Assembly (NCBI GenBank): GCA_022539475.1
Contig: VCMS01000286.1
Coordinates: 23,086 to 87,085 of the forward strand
DNA from: Gracilaria domingensis
Taxonomy: Eukaryota; Rhodophyta; Florideophyceae; Gracilariales; Gracilariaceae
Length of the DNA: 64,000 bases
Reading direction: 5' to 3'
Position 1 is the first letter of the stretch. Each line of letters starts with the position of its first letter. Below are positions 1-11,387 of this stretch, piece by piece. A program made the translations under genes and the position numbers. A model generated the notes under the pieces. That model saw nothing but the letters and a program-made list of their open reading frames with translations. It ran no database searches and had not been told where the DNA came from.

Positions 1-600
1 TGATCGATAGAATTTGTATCTTCACCGGAAAAAATGGTGGCCAGTATTTACGTAGCTACATACTGCCGTCACTCTGTGTCTCTGTATTTCAACCCGGCGC
101 ATTACCGCTTTCGTGCGTGCGGGTGTTGACGGGCTTCCATGGTACGTCTCTTCGCCGCTTTCAGCAGTTTAAACAGTGTAGTCTGTCAATAACTACACAA
201 ATTGTACCAAGGTCGCGTATTGTGTTAATAGTTGAGGATCAATTGGATGCAAAAATTAGTTGATTCTTCTCTGATAGATTTATACTGAGCTCGCAACAAA
301 TTATTTGCGAGAAATGCAGCCGATTGTGTTTCGGGAGGTGTGGGAACGCTACAACATGCCTCAAAATGTTTCTGTTGGAGAGGGGTTTTAGTGAACGTAG
401 ACTTATGCGAGCAATCGTAGCGCTCTCCAGTCGTGCGTTTTGAAGCGCTCCTAATACTCAAGATACACCCTGATGAACGTACAGCTTTCTGCCCTCCCGC
501 CAATCCACGTGGACAGCGGCGCAACGTGTTGGCGGGCGGGGGCATCGTACTGAGTGCGGGAAGTGTCGAAGAAGGTGTTCTGGGAGGTCTCGGCATGGTG
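1..600. other. Intergenic, no gene recognised
   Basis: Reading both strands I see only short open frames with no recognisable domain and no coding-like composition. The right part (about 480-620) turns GC-rich and leads into the palindrome array that follows. Confidence 0.5.
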
Positions 601-1050
601 CCAAAATGTGACCACAACGTGCCCACGGGCGCGGGGGGGGGGTCGGTTGTGTTAGGGTGGCTACCCTAACACAACCGGACCCCCCTGTCCGCGGCCACGT
701 TTTGGCCGGTTTTTTAAAAAATGTGCTTTTTTATGCCCGCGGACGGGGGGGTCAGGTTGTGTTAGGGTAGCTACCCTAACACGACCGGACCCCCCCACCC
801 GCGGGCACATTTCGGCCGATTTTTTGAAAAATGTGCGATTTTATGCCCGCGGGCGGGGGGGTCCGGTCGTGTTAGGGTAGCTACCCTAACACAACCGGAC
901 CCCCCGCCCGCGGGCACGTTTTTGCCTCGTTCTGGTAGCGTCAACAGACCTCCCAAAACACGCAACGCAGGCAACGCCAGCCAAAACGTAACGTGCCCGC
1001 GGGCAGGGTAGTCAAGTTGTGTTAAGGTAGCGACCGTAACACAACTTGTC
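601..1050. repeat. Palindrome array with telomere-like TTAGGGT/ACCCTAA cores
   Basis: Four palindromes are centred near 660, 770, 880 and 1030. Each is built on GTGTTAGGGT followed by its mirror ACCCTAACAC, and the first three are flanked by G-runs on the left and C-runs on the right. The arm pair 644-658/663-677 is perfect. Spacing is about 110, 110 and 150 bp. The spacers carry a second palindrome (CCGCGGGCAC ... ATGCCCGCGG). The fourth copy is degenerate (TTAAGGT/ACCGTAA). This is a minisatellite-like array; its function is not known. The cores resemble TTAGGG-type telomere repeats but are single inverted pairs, not a telomere tract. Confidence 0.85.
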
Positions 1051-2912
1051 CTCGCCCGCTGCCAGTACGACAGAATGACATTATGACATGTCTGACGATG
1101 TCCTTCTGCAACAACCTGTCCGGCCATCTTCGATGCAAGTGGATCTGCAACACGTGCTCTGGATGGGTGAAGCAGTACGGCCGTCTTCTTTTCCAAAAAC
1201 GGAAAGAACCGTTGCAAATCCAGATTAGGCGTGTAAGTCTTCAACATCTTTTGACCATTCAGGTGAACTATTCACCCGTATCGGCAACACTCAGGATTTC
1301 CTTGACTGTAGATCTTTGAAAGAAGATAGACTGCAGGCGAATGTCTGCCGTGACTAAATGCGGCGTTGTTGCGAACTGCAGAGCTTTATGCCAGTCTCTT
1401 GGTCTTCAACTCGCGGTCGACGGCATGGCTGACGCAAACTATGCGGGGTAAGGGTTCACCCATGTATGAAGTACCCTTCATACACCCCCCCCGCTCTGCG
1501 GAGCAAGGAGCACATTGATATTAATGACTTCGCCAATATAATGAGACGTCTCGAACTTTTCGAGCTGGAAGACCGCTCATCGTCAGCAACAGAGTGAATC
1601 CATCGCGCCAGTCAGCTCCCCTGCCTACTCTCACTCTATCTCGCTGTATCAATACCTGTTATGCATCTTCCATTCACAAGTTCTATCATAAACATCCAAG
1701 TTTACTATCCACGAAAATATTCACACAAGTCTTTGAAACCTCGGCTCCGAAACGCCACAAACGCAAATCGCTGGTGTGCAATCCCCCTGCACACATCTAT
1801 CCTTACAATATACAATAGTCAGCTATACAAATCCTATCCTTATACACCGTCCCATATACGCGTTCACAGTTCTTTGCTTCCCTAAGTCTGTTGTCTGTCC
1901 GAACACGTTCAGGATTGCGAACAAATGCCCCCTACCCCAAGCGCACTTGTCGTACTCCCAGTCTTCAAGCCTTCGGGTGTATGCTCATCATCTGACCCCC
2001 ACAACGGACCGCCATAAAAGCCTGTGCATCAGAGCGATTTCATTATTGACCTCCACGAACCTGACACAGATTATCGACCGCTGCACCTGACCGCAGCTAT
2101 TCTCTTATGCTTGAAAAGCTTCAACTATTACTGGTTCGGAAGGGATTTCGCAAAGGGTTTCAGCAATGGAGGTTTCACCACTTCGCAGTTATGCCTTATA
2201 TGTCAAGATTCATATGCAGCGCCAGTAAGTGAAGCCTCGATGTAGTACTCCTGTTCTCACATGCAAACTTCTGACGGATCATAGAAGCGTAGAATGCCAC
2301 CCAGTCGCACCGCGCCAAATCAGAGCTATCCGGTGGTCATCATATGATCGCAATGCTCCTTCCAGAGAAGCGCAATCCATTCAGAACCCGGCACGCTCAG
2401 ACCCCAGAACGAGTTTAGACAGAAAGAACATCTCGTGACACAATTAGAACTTTCGGTCGCGACAATACTCTTCATCCCCTCAAGTCGTGGCCCTGAATAC
2501 CTTCCAATCTCGAATACTACATCTCTCACATCATAGGAAACATAGCGGTCAAGTCGGTGAATTGATTCCAGGTTGGAATCAAGCTCTCCGTTGTTCCCAG
2601 ATTCTGCAATACCACCCGGTAGCACATACTGTTGTTGCAATCTTGATGCAGGTACCTGCGACATCAGCGATAGGTCAACGTTGTCCCACTCATTCGTGAG
2701 CTATAAAACGGCAACTCACAAGCAGTCGTACGCCGCAACAGTGTGCAATTCCCAGATCGACTGTGTACTTCCATTGTACCAAAAGAACTCATACTGGCGG
2801 CTGCGAAGCTCCAGTGCAGTTGGATACAATCGACTTCCATGCTACCGGTAATCCTTTGCCAAGATTCGAAAGAACACATATGGGATCGAGTTCAACGCCA
2901 TCAGCAGGCACT
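1051..2912. other. Intergenic, no gene recognised
   Basis: AT/GC-balanced sequence with many short frames on both strands, none with a recognisable motif. A short inverted repeat (GTATGAAG ... CTTCATAC) lies near 1464-1485. The longest minus-strand frame (2326-2664, 112 codons) looks like neutral sequence, though it could belong to the 3' part of the Myb gene transcript to its right. Confidence 0.4.
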
Positions 2913-3491
2913 TCATTTTCCCCGGACATGTGCTTCTTTTCCCCCTTCTTCTCCTTCTCCTTCCTGTCTTCGATTGTAAGCACTTCTTCGAGGACCGCTG
3001 TCAAACGACGTCGGGTTTAGAAGATTTGCCAAACTTGCAACTGCCTCAACGCGATGTCGCCCTCCTCCTCCTGTGGTCGAGTTATCTTCATAACTCTCCT
3101 GATGAATTTCTGCCTTCCTATTCCGCATTACTCCTTTATCGCATCCAATCGGAACACTATGGCCATTTCTCATGGAAGCTTGTAACTTGCATTCAGTAGC
3201 GCCTTGACTCTCGATGACCATTTTCTCCTGTCTCTGTGTGGATGATTTGATTCTCATCACCTTAAAGCTATTCGCTGAATGTACAAGAGGGATCATCTCT
3301 CTTGAGCTGTCACTGCTGGACGTGTTCACTGGATCGTTTTGCCCTTCAAATGATGCCCGATTGGGCATGTCCAACGTGGGATCCTCCTCGTTGCCACTGT
3401 GTGCTCTCGAAACAGCACTGGAGGGTTGTAATATCGGTGAACCTCTTCTCACCCCGTCCCTGCCATTCACAATAGTTCCAGTTTCGAGCAT
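2913..3491 (-). other. Open frame overlapping the 3' end of the Myb gene; possible C-terminal exon
   Basis: A 192-codon minus-strand frame overlaps the last codons of the telobox Myb gene by 25 bases in another frame. Its composition (Ser, Glu, Gln, Asn and Arg-rich, disordered) resembles the tail of that protein. Near its end is a short amphipathic stretch (VEAVASLANLLNP) followed by an acidic/Gly tail. It could be the true C-terminus reached by splicing or a frameshift, or simply a chance frame. No clear splice pair was established by eye. Confidence 0.3.
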
Positions 3492-6058
3492 TCCCCGAGT
3501 AGCCTTTCCTTGATGCGCTTCGCTTCCGTTCTCGTCGTTCTCCTCTTGAAATCGCCCTTTCGCGTAATCTCGCTTTCATTTGAGTGCATACCGCCTGCAG
3601 ACATTTCGTTAATCTCTCCTACAATACTTCGCACACGACTATTTGAGTCAAGCTGTTGAACATCAGAATCTTTCTCATATAGACCAGTAAGCACCCGGCG
3701 TTCCGGGTGTCCACTGTCATCGTCACGACCGCCATAAACCGCACCATGCCCTGTGCTATTTTCAGGACTCTGATGCTCAGTGAAGTTTTCTACTGACCTT
3801 TTCAAATTGGTGGTATGTTGATTCTCTTCCTTCGTGCGTTGCATACCACTAGGTGCCCCACGGTCTCTACTCGCACCCAGTAAATGTCCCCCGCTCTCGC
3901 TTTCTATAATATCGCCAAGCTGACCGCTCTTAATCTTTTCATCGCGCGTAGAAAAGGTACCGAAATGCTGTCCTTGATGCTGATGTTCCTGATCCGTTGA
4001 GGGTGATCGGGGGCGCTCCGGCGCGTAACAATCCTGTGATTCTTCCTCCAGTCGAACTTGCAACTCAATTCCCTGCTGAGGCTCTGAAAGTGCCAACGTA
4101 TGACTATCGTCACGTGCTTCGCCATCGTCCGAATGACCAACATCGGGATTGACCAGGCCGAAAGGATGATGTGAAGCCAACTGATCATCGTCAACATCAT
4201 TTCCATGATACAAATTTGACGGGTTGGGGTCAGTGTGGGGATGACTGATATGTTCGTCATCCGCGTCATCTCCATCATTGTCCAACACCTCACGAGGCAC
4301 TTCTACTTGGTGCATTGAGTCTTCATTATGGATGCACTCCCCTGTGTGAACAAGGGCCGATTGTTGATCTCCCATGCCAATGTGACTGTGTTCCACACTG
4401 TTGCGATTCATATCCTCTACTTCTGCATCTTCTTCTTCTTCCTGGCTAAAACGGCTATGCGGAGGAGAACTGGTGCGCTGATGCACATCACTATCGCCCT
4501 GTCTTGAACTAAATTGCCCATCATGTCCAGGTGCGCGCAAATAATGATCCTGGTCATCCTCAGTCTGGTGATGGGTAAAACGGTTTTCTGAGTTTGACGA
4601 CCGCAGATTCATTTCGTCATCAAGAGATTGACCCATACCATTTCGCGGGTTCCCGCGAGAGCCTAATTCATTCTCTCGCAAATTGCGTTGTTCGGACTGC
4701 TGTGGATGATTGGCGTTACCTCTGTGGTTTCGAACCACCTCTTCCAGTGAATGACGATTAGGCCTCGGGACATGAACTTCTCGCTGGCTCTCTGAACCGC
4801 TTTCCCTTGAGACAAAGCGAGAGTAGCGAGAATTCATATCCTGTGCAGCGCTTTCCTCATTTGGAACAGGATACACCTCATTTGTAGGTTCACTGACACT
4901 GCGCTCCTTCAAGCCATGGAGAGAACGAAAATGGTTGGAATCGGTGACAACATGTTGTGCCACAGGCTGATGACGGTACGCATGTGTCGGATGAATCGGC
5001 GCTCCAAGAATCCTTACTGGCGGTGGTCTTTCTTCACGATGCATAGCGTAGGAGCGATGACCTCCTGCCGTTGTAACCGGTGGTTCGCGAGATATATGCA
5101 GTGCGGAGGATGAGTATGCCTGAGAAACGGTATCGAAATGCTGCGGGCTTGACATTGGTACAGGATGTACCGCGCTTCCATGATGCATGACTTCTGAAGC
5201 CCGATGATCCGCTCGAGGGCCTAGGGTGTGGTGGACATGAGGTAAAGTCCTTTCTTCGAGAGATCTGGCAAACGCGGTGTCTTGTGGTGCAGCACCATTG
5301 CCAACAAGCAACGAAGCATTGCTAGGAGTGACCAAAGATCTATGTTCCAACCGAAGTGGCATAGACATAGGTCTTGATTCCGAAGGGGTGTGCTTGGTCA
5401 TTGCGGGAGACGGGTGCAAATAAAAGCCGGACAGGTTTGAACCGCGGATAGCTTCGCTCGGCTCTTGAACAGGCCTAGATCGAAGCATCTGGTGATAGCC
5501 AAACACTGGGAGATTGTCGGAAGGGTGAGTTTGTGGAAGGCTATGGTTCCTCCTTACGTCACCCATTGGGGACACAAGCTCAGGGGTAACTCGCTTCGGA
5601 TTCAACAGAGACCTGTGCACCTGAGGGCGGTGAACATGAAGGGCCGGCAAACTGGGAAAAGCGAGTTTCTCAGAAACACGAGGGGTATTACGCAAGGCGA
5701 TTGGATGAGGTGGTTGTGAACGGACGCGCGGAGGTGAGGCTAAAGGAGTGGAAGGCGTCGGAGTAGATTGCAATGCAGGCGAAGAAGGAACACGGTTGTC
5801 CGGCTTGTCTGAAGTCTTGTGTGATTTGGACAGATTGCGCCATTTATCCTTGAGGTCTACGCTGATTCGTACCGGGTTGAAAAGGTTGGCATTCTCTCGC
5901 AGTATGACGGCCCAGCGGCCCTCACCAAATTTCTGCACGCCACAGCGAAGCGCCTCGACTTCCTGCGGGGTCCACTTGATGCGCTTCTGACGCTTGGCTT
6001 TGTTCTGACTGACATTGCCGACGCGGCGAGCAAGAGCGGCGCGGCGTCGGCAGATCAT
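3467..6058 (-). CDS. Telobox Myb (SANT) protein, TRB/SMH-like
   Basis: 863 aa from an ATG at 6058. After about 26 basic residues comes one Myb/SANT repeat (roughly residues 27-82) beginning KWTPQEVEAL and ending in the telobox-type third helix VDLKDKWRNL. That helix is the signature of telomere-repeat-binding Myb proteins such as plant TRB/SMH and animal TRF. In plant TRB proteins the Myb is likewise at the extreme N-terminus. No H1/H5 globular domain is visible. The remaining ~780 residues are disordered, rich in His, Ser, Asp, Glu and Arg, with acidic runs around residues 540-620. Predicted role: nuclear protein binding double-stranded telomeric or telobox DNA. The class assignment is firm; telomere function is inferred. 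The C-terminus may continue in another frame (see 2913-3491). A TIR element sits 104 bp upstream of the ATG. Confidence 0.85.
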   Translation of the reverse strand: MICRRRAALARRVGNVSQNKAKRQKRIKWTPQEVEALRCGVQKFGEGRWAVILRENANLFNPVRISVDLKDKWRNLSKSHKTSDKPDNRVPSSPALQSTPTPSTPLASPPRVRSQPPHPIALRNTPRVSEKLAFPSLPALHVHRPQVHRSLLNPKRVTPELVSPMGDVRRNHSLPQTHPSDNLPVFGYHQMLRSRPVQEPSEAIRGSNLSGFYLHPSPAMTKHTPSESRPMSMPLRLEHRSLVTPSNASLLVGNGAAPQDTAFARSLEERTLPHVHHTLGPRADHRASEVMHHGSAVHPVPMSSPQHFDTVSQAYSSSALHISREPPVTTAGGHRSYAMHREERPPPVRILGAPIHPTHAYRHQPVAQHVVTDSNHFRSLHGLKERSVSEPTNEVYPVPNEESAAQDMNSRYSRFVSRESGSESQREVHVPRPNRHSLEEVVRNHRGNANHPQQSEQRNLRENELGSRGNPRNGMGQSLDDEMNLRSSNSENRFTHHQTEDDQDHYLRAPGHDGQFSSRQGDSDVHQRTSSPPHSRFSQEEEEDAEVEDMNRNSVEHSHIGMGDQQSALVHTGECIHNEDSMHQVEVPREVLDNDGDDADDEHISHPHTDPNPSNLYHGNDVDDDQLASHHPFGLVNPDVGHSDDGEARDDSHTLALSEPQQGIELQVRLEEESQDCYAPERPRSPSTDQEHQHQGQHFGTFSTRDEKIKSGQLGDIIESESGGHLLGASRDRGAPSGMQRTKEENQHTTNLKRSVENFTEHQSPENSTGHGAVYGGRDDDSGHPERRVLTGLYEKDSDVQQLDSNSRVRSIVGEINEMSAGGMHSNESEITRKGDFKRRTTRTEAKRIKERLLGECSKLELL

Positions 6059-6161
6059 GAAGGACTGCGGAGATCAGCACCTGAGTCGGCAGCGGCGATC
6101 ACCGCCAATAGTCAGCCAGAGGAGGCGTGGCGAGACGCCTCCGCGGTATGCGGTCCAAATG

Positions 6162-6987
6162 CCAGCATTTGCTAGGATTGGAAGAATGGTTGACCAACTG
6201 CAATTCGAATGTTTTGCCATTCGTAGTACATCTTACAGTATATTCAAATGCGTTTAAAATAAAAAAATGCTTACGCCGGTCAAAGCAGTGGATGCATTCC
6301 AATGGAAATGGTGCTTCACCATTCATACTTGCGAAACCATTTGAATAAACATATTGGATTATCAGTCAAACCATTCAAAGCATTCAAATAGAAACCATTT
6401 TTTTGGCAGCGGCTTGTGGCTGCGTTGATAGCACTGCCATCACCGCAGCCACAAGCCGGCAGTGGTCGCGCCGGACGCGGTGCGCCGTTGAGGCGGCCCG
6501 TATGTGTAGCGAAGGCGAGACGTGCTGCCTTACGGGGTGGCCCCTATGTAGTGCACGGCACTGAATTGAAGCAAGTATGCGCTCGTGCGCTCCGTTCAAT
6601 CCCTCCACGGAGCAGCGCACGCAGCTTAAAGGTGAGCGCCCCACCGCCGTGCCGTGTGCGCCGCGCCCCGCGAATTGTGGTTATTCTGATGACGCGCGAC
6701 GGCGGTATTATTAGTATGGGCATTCGAGGCATTGAAATGATTTTGCATTATAAGGATATATCATTCAGATGAAGAATGCACTCAAATAGTTTGCGGGCCA
6801 CACTATTCAATGTAAGGAATCCAGTCGATTGTATTGTAGCGCTCATCCCTTGTTCAGTATGGACCATTCCAATGGTTCTGAAAGAGCGTTATTCAAATGG
6901 AGAAGACCATTTTAATGATGTGCTGTTCATAGTATTCGTTGTTTGAATATAGTCAAGGAATCATTCTTCCAATGCTAGAAATGCTGG
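6162..6987. mobile_element. Non-autonomous TIR element (MITE-like), 826 bp
   Basis: Both ends carry the same ~30-bp inverted sequence with about three differences: CCAGCATTTGCTAGG then ATTGGAAGAATG at the left, and the same read on the minus strand from 6987 without one G. Subterminal regions on both sides are full of CATTCAAAT-like motifs in both orientations. The middle is GC-rich and contains a perfect 15-bp stem (6410-6424 with 6444-6458). No transposase is encoded and no clear target-site duplication was found, so the superfamily is open. An inner alternative boundary would give an 8-bp near-duplication (TGCTAGGA/TGCTAGAA). It lies in the promoter region of the Myb gene. Confidence 0.6.
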
Positions 6988-8760
6988 GGCCGCTACTGCT
7001 GTATATGCCTGCGCAAATACAGACGTCACGTCCCACTTCGCGGCGGCGTCTTCGTTGAGTCTTCCATAGCATGTAATCCATACCGCGTGCGCTTCTGCGC
7101 AGTCTTTTCGCCGAGTTAGGCGGCACGCGATGCGGGCAGATGGCGCCGATGCAGGCGGGGCGCGCACTCTCAAGCGCGCTTGTGCAGCTTTTCTCGCAAA
7201 AGGCTTTCTCAGTAAATGTTGTGTTTGACATGCTGCTGAGTTCCACGCCAAAGCTACTCTCGGAATTGCTCAAACACTTTCTGAGCAAGAACGCGCCGTT
7301 GCTGAATGCATTCTTTCTGTGCTCTCCGCGCAAGCCGGTGAGCGAGAGCTTGGGACAACATTATGGCTACTGTTAAAAAGCATGACGCTACTAAGGATAT
7401 ACTTTTTTAAATACATACAAGAAAGAAGTAGTAAATGTCAAGAGTACTCCAGGTCGAGGCAACGTAGTTAAAAACACTATTTAATGATAATAAGGAGGAT
7501 AATTAGTGAGAACAAACTAGTAAAAGATGGGAAGTTTCACGGAAGAGCGTCCCAGGAGAACTAGAATAAGAGCAAGAGGATGACCGTAGGTGAACAAAAG
7601 CGCGTGCGACAAGATTAGAAGTTCGAACAGCTCAGCACTCTTTGCTTGCAGTGTATCGTATTGACTTCTTCGATCTAGTGAGAGCACCATATTTCAATTA
7701 CGCCCAGCGAACACAGAAGGGAATATATAGCAAGTGCCGGAAGATTTGTGGCACAGAAGAGGCCATGTTTGACAACGAAGGCGATATGTGGTAGGTTTAG
7801 GGACTAGAAGAGTCTTTTGGAGAAAAAGCGCAAGGAGAAAAGGAAGGTGCTGGAAAAGGTGTTGCAGGATGCAATCGAGGCTCCGGTATTGACTGGATTT
7901 CGGAGTAGGGCATGGCAATGCAAATGGCGGCCCAGATTTCAAAGTGCGAGAGGAGAGAAGGATGGGGAGGGATTTGAAGCCGTTTTGGGGCGAGACGGGT
8001 ATACGAGAAGGGGAAGGGTTGCCTACCTGACTTCTAAAAAATGAGGTTTGCGGAGACGGAGAGAGAGGATGCGAACGCGTGATGGGCGAGAAATGGGTAA
8101 ATAGCGGGGGTGGTGTGGACTGGGAAGAAGTGATGGGATGATTGAGGTGGGATGAATTGCGATTGGCATTGCAACATGGGAGAAAATGGAAAGGCAAACT
8201 AGCACGAGTGCAGTTTTGGGAGAGGGTCGCGGAAAAGAGTGAATGGGGTGGTGCGGCGAAGTAGAACCTCTACAAAAACTAGGGGACCCAAGAACTAAAC
8301 TGCTCGAAATGGAATTTAATATTCCAAAATTTCTTAATTTTTTGAGTGCCAGCCTCTGCTACCCGCTCGCGCGCCCCAAATAGCCCCAAAACTAGCTTAG
8401 TTTCCAAAGCGAACAGACTATATTCCACTTTGCAGAACACAGACGAAGGGCGCGACGCGAAACAAGAGATGGTCTTATGTGCAAGGTCACGATAGCGCAC
8501 GTATGCGCGCTTGTCACGCTATCGAATTTCAATCGGTAAGACGCGACGAGGCACGCAACCTGATTACAAATTATTTTGGAAAAATGGTGCAACGACAAGC
8601 AAATTAATTAGCTGTCGATGACTGATTTATTGAGAAGAAATCAAATTGTCGTTGACATGCAATATGACAACGAGACATTAATTAGGACTCAACAACTAGT
8701 AACATGGGAAGGAATTCGAACACACATCAACGAGTAATTACTGGAACGAAAGGCAGTGAG
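6988..8760. other. Intergenic, no gene recognised
   Basis: Short frames occur on both strands (for example around 7140-7376 and 7694-8197) but none shows a domain, a signal peptide or convincing composition. Between about 7800 and 8200 one strand is purine-rich, which by itself produces open pyrimidine-coded frames on the other strand. Confidence 0.4.
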
Positions 8761-8769
8761 ACTGGGTCA

Positions 8770-9140
8770 GCTCGTCTCGGGATAGGGTAAGCCGGGCCGC
8801 TTTGATACACCGCTCCGCCAATCTAGGCAAACGCCTTCAAAAATCCGCCGCTTCGTCGCTCCACCACACCGTGCCGCCATTCCGATTTGCTCCATGACAT
8901 GACGCCGCAGTTTTTGTTCCATAACACAACGTCGCCCCTTTGCTGCGCCGCAGTACACCGCCGCTCAGCCACGCCACGCCACGCTACTGCTAGACCGCTC
9001 AGCCGCTTCGCCACACCGCTGAGGCGCTCCGCCACCCTGCTTAGCCGCACGACCGTTTCGCCATATTTCGGCGCCGGTCACTCCCTAAAACTGGGCGGTC
9101 GCTCCGCTTCGTCGAACTACACCGGCGTTCCGCCATGGCA
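8770..9140. repeat. Degenerate GC-rich minisatellite (CGCTCNGCCAC-type units)
   Basis: This stretch is made of loosely repeated short units such as CCGCTCAGCC, CGCCACACCG and CGCTCCGCCA. It is much more GC-rich than its surroundings. Unit length is irregular (about 12-20 bp). It lies just 3' of the hAT transposase gene and could be part of that transposon's terminal region, but no matching end was found on the other side. Confidence 0.55.
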
Positions 9141-9252
9141 CGTAGCCATTGCACTCCACACAGTGCGCCGAAAGAGAGATAAACTTTGTTTATGGGGTAT
9201 TCCGATCGCTACAGAACCAAACGCCCTCTGATTTGTGCCCAATGTGATGGGT

Positions 9253-11387
9253 CTAATTTAAGAGCGAAACGAGTGTCTTGTGTTGCTTCGCTTGAAGGAT
9301 GCCCTCGAAGGAGACATCAGTGAGGCTTTGACGATATTCATCCTTTTTCCAGTTAATGACAGAGAAGTCGGCTTCCACGTTGGCTTTACCCGGGAAAATT
9401 GTGGCAAGAACGGCAGCAAACCGGTGTAGTTCTCTGTACTTACCACGAAAACCCCGCCGAGCATTCTCAAATGTCTTGCACTTCTTTGCAGAAGCAATCT
9501 GGGTGGCTCCGTTCTCCGTTGAAGACAAAAACTTGCGGAATTGAGCAAATTCGGTTTGCAGGACCTTCTCAATGTTGCGCCTACTGTGCAGGCTCAATCG
9601 ATCTTGTTGCTTCTTAACCATATTGTTAAACACCAAGGGACGTAATTGGGCTAAATCGTGGGGTAACACCAGGGGTGCTAGGGCTTCCGCGGGAGCATTG
9701 TCTTCATCACGTTTCGCACGCAATGCAATAATACGAATGTATGCGCTCGCAAACAATTCTGCCAAGAACGCCATCACAGCCTGCTGATCGACATATCCCA
9801 GCTGGTGAAACTCCTCGCAAGCCTCGAACCCTTGGTCTTCAATTAATTCAGAGAGCTTTGGCTTATGAACCGCATATTGGCCGTCGTAGAAAATATAGTC
9901 CTCACTCGAGGCAATAGAAAGAAGGTCCACACCCGAAAGCGGGCCAACAAGGCCAGAACACTCCTTCACTGTCAAGGCGAGCTCCTGTAGTTTTTTGTTT
10001 TGCGTCGATAGAAGTACATCTTTCCCTTGAATAAATTTGAAGCATTCGTTCACTGCTTCCATGAAGTCCTTAATTGCTGCCAAAAGCACCCACCACCGAA
10101 CCGGAGGCAAAGAATATTGTCGAGAATTAGCAAACTCAGTGACCTCACCTCGATGCAAGTAAAGCCAGGAACAAGCAGATCCCAATGAAAGCCATCTCGT
10201 TGACGAAACCGCAGGACAGGTAGTGCGCATTTGGTCGCGCAATGTATATTGACGTCTTACCCAAGCGATGAGAGCGATCAGTGCAGAATAGAACTCGTGT
10301 TTGAGAATTGTCCCAAATACTTCTTGTAAGACAAGATCCAGCTGGTGTGCCGCACACCAAACCCGGTAGAACCCAGGCTTCGAGATGTGCTGGAAGCGTG
10401 TAACAGCACCTTGAAGCCTGCCAGTCATGTTGCTGGCTCCATCAGTAGTCACTGAAAGTAATCTGTTGTTCCAATTCGGTCCACCCAGGGAGGCAAAAAC
10501 CAATGAAACCACCCGAAACAATGCCTCTCCTGTATGTGATTCATGAAATGAAATGGCCAGAACGTGAAAATTTTGTATGGATTGCTTACACAAAAACCGC
10601 ATTCGAAAATCGACAAATGTCTCACCACGATTCGTAGCAGTATCAAAGGCAACAGAAAAAGCCCACGCTGCTTTTGTAAAGAGACTTCTTCTAAGTAACT
10701 CCAGATTAACTCCAACACACATTTGGACGTTCTCACTTATGCGTCTTTCCGTGATACCCGTAAAATGAGAAACACCTGTGTGCTCTTTCGAAACTTGTAC
10801 AGATTTAGATATCTGTCGAAATGACATGCCGACTGCAGCATACCTATAACGATTTGAAACTGCTTGTGATGTTTTATCAACGCTTCATAATCCTCCCTAT
10901 GGGGTTTCTTGATAAACATCTTTAGCACTCTCTCATCCGTATTGCGAGTGTCCGTAGAAACAAGCAAAGGCATTAAAACTTCGACAATGCCTTTCGAAAT
11001 TGTGTACGAAGTCGCATTTTGAAATGTACTATGGGCATCCAATGTGTTCACATAGGGAACGGTGGATTCAAAAACTGACGCCCGTTTAGCTTCTCTTGCG
11101 TTTTGATACTCATTCCACTTCGTTTTGTGCTGAGTCCGGAGGTGAGATGCGTAATTATCCGTACGGAATGGTGCTGAAAATGTTTTTACTACTGTTGTTC
11201 GTCGACCTGATACAGAAATAAATCTAGACTTTTCTCTGCCAAATGCCTGGCAAAATCGACAGACAACGGTAGGTATATTGCCGTTAGTGGCATTTCGTGC
11301 GAGCACTGCCAATCCGTATTTAGGGCAGTGTGACATACAAAATGTGGAGGGCCTCCTAGTTTTGCCTATTGTAAGTTGACGAGGCAT
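9253..11387 (-). pseudogene. hAT-superfamily transposase, broken by one frameshift
   Basis: Two minus-strand frames together span a full transposase. The first (11387 to 10737) starts with ATG and holds a BED-type zinc finger: a CRFC pair at roughly residues 44-47, then HLRTQH about 40 residues on. The second (10827 to 9253) holds the hAT catalytic core with TTDGASNMTGRLQGAV and WCAAHQLDLVLQ, and ends in a C-terminal dimerisation-like region (KANVEADFSVINWKKDEY). The frames overlap at 10737-10827, and the break falls near 10820-10850. Otherwise the reading frame is intact over ~2.1 kb, so inactivation is recent or the break is a sequence error or a short intron. Terminal repeats for this gene's own element were not identified. 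The 1.7 kb element 460 bp to the right may be a mobilised relative, but no shared ends prove it. Confidence 0.8.

Noticed and set aside
601-1050. Interstitial telomere tract
   Set aside because: Only isolated TTAGGGT/ACCCTAA pairs in palindromes, never consecutive repeats.
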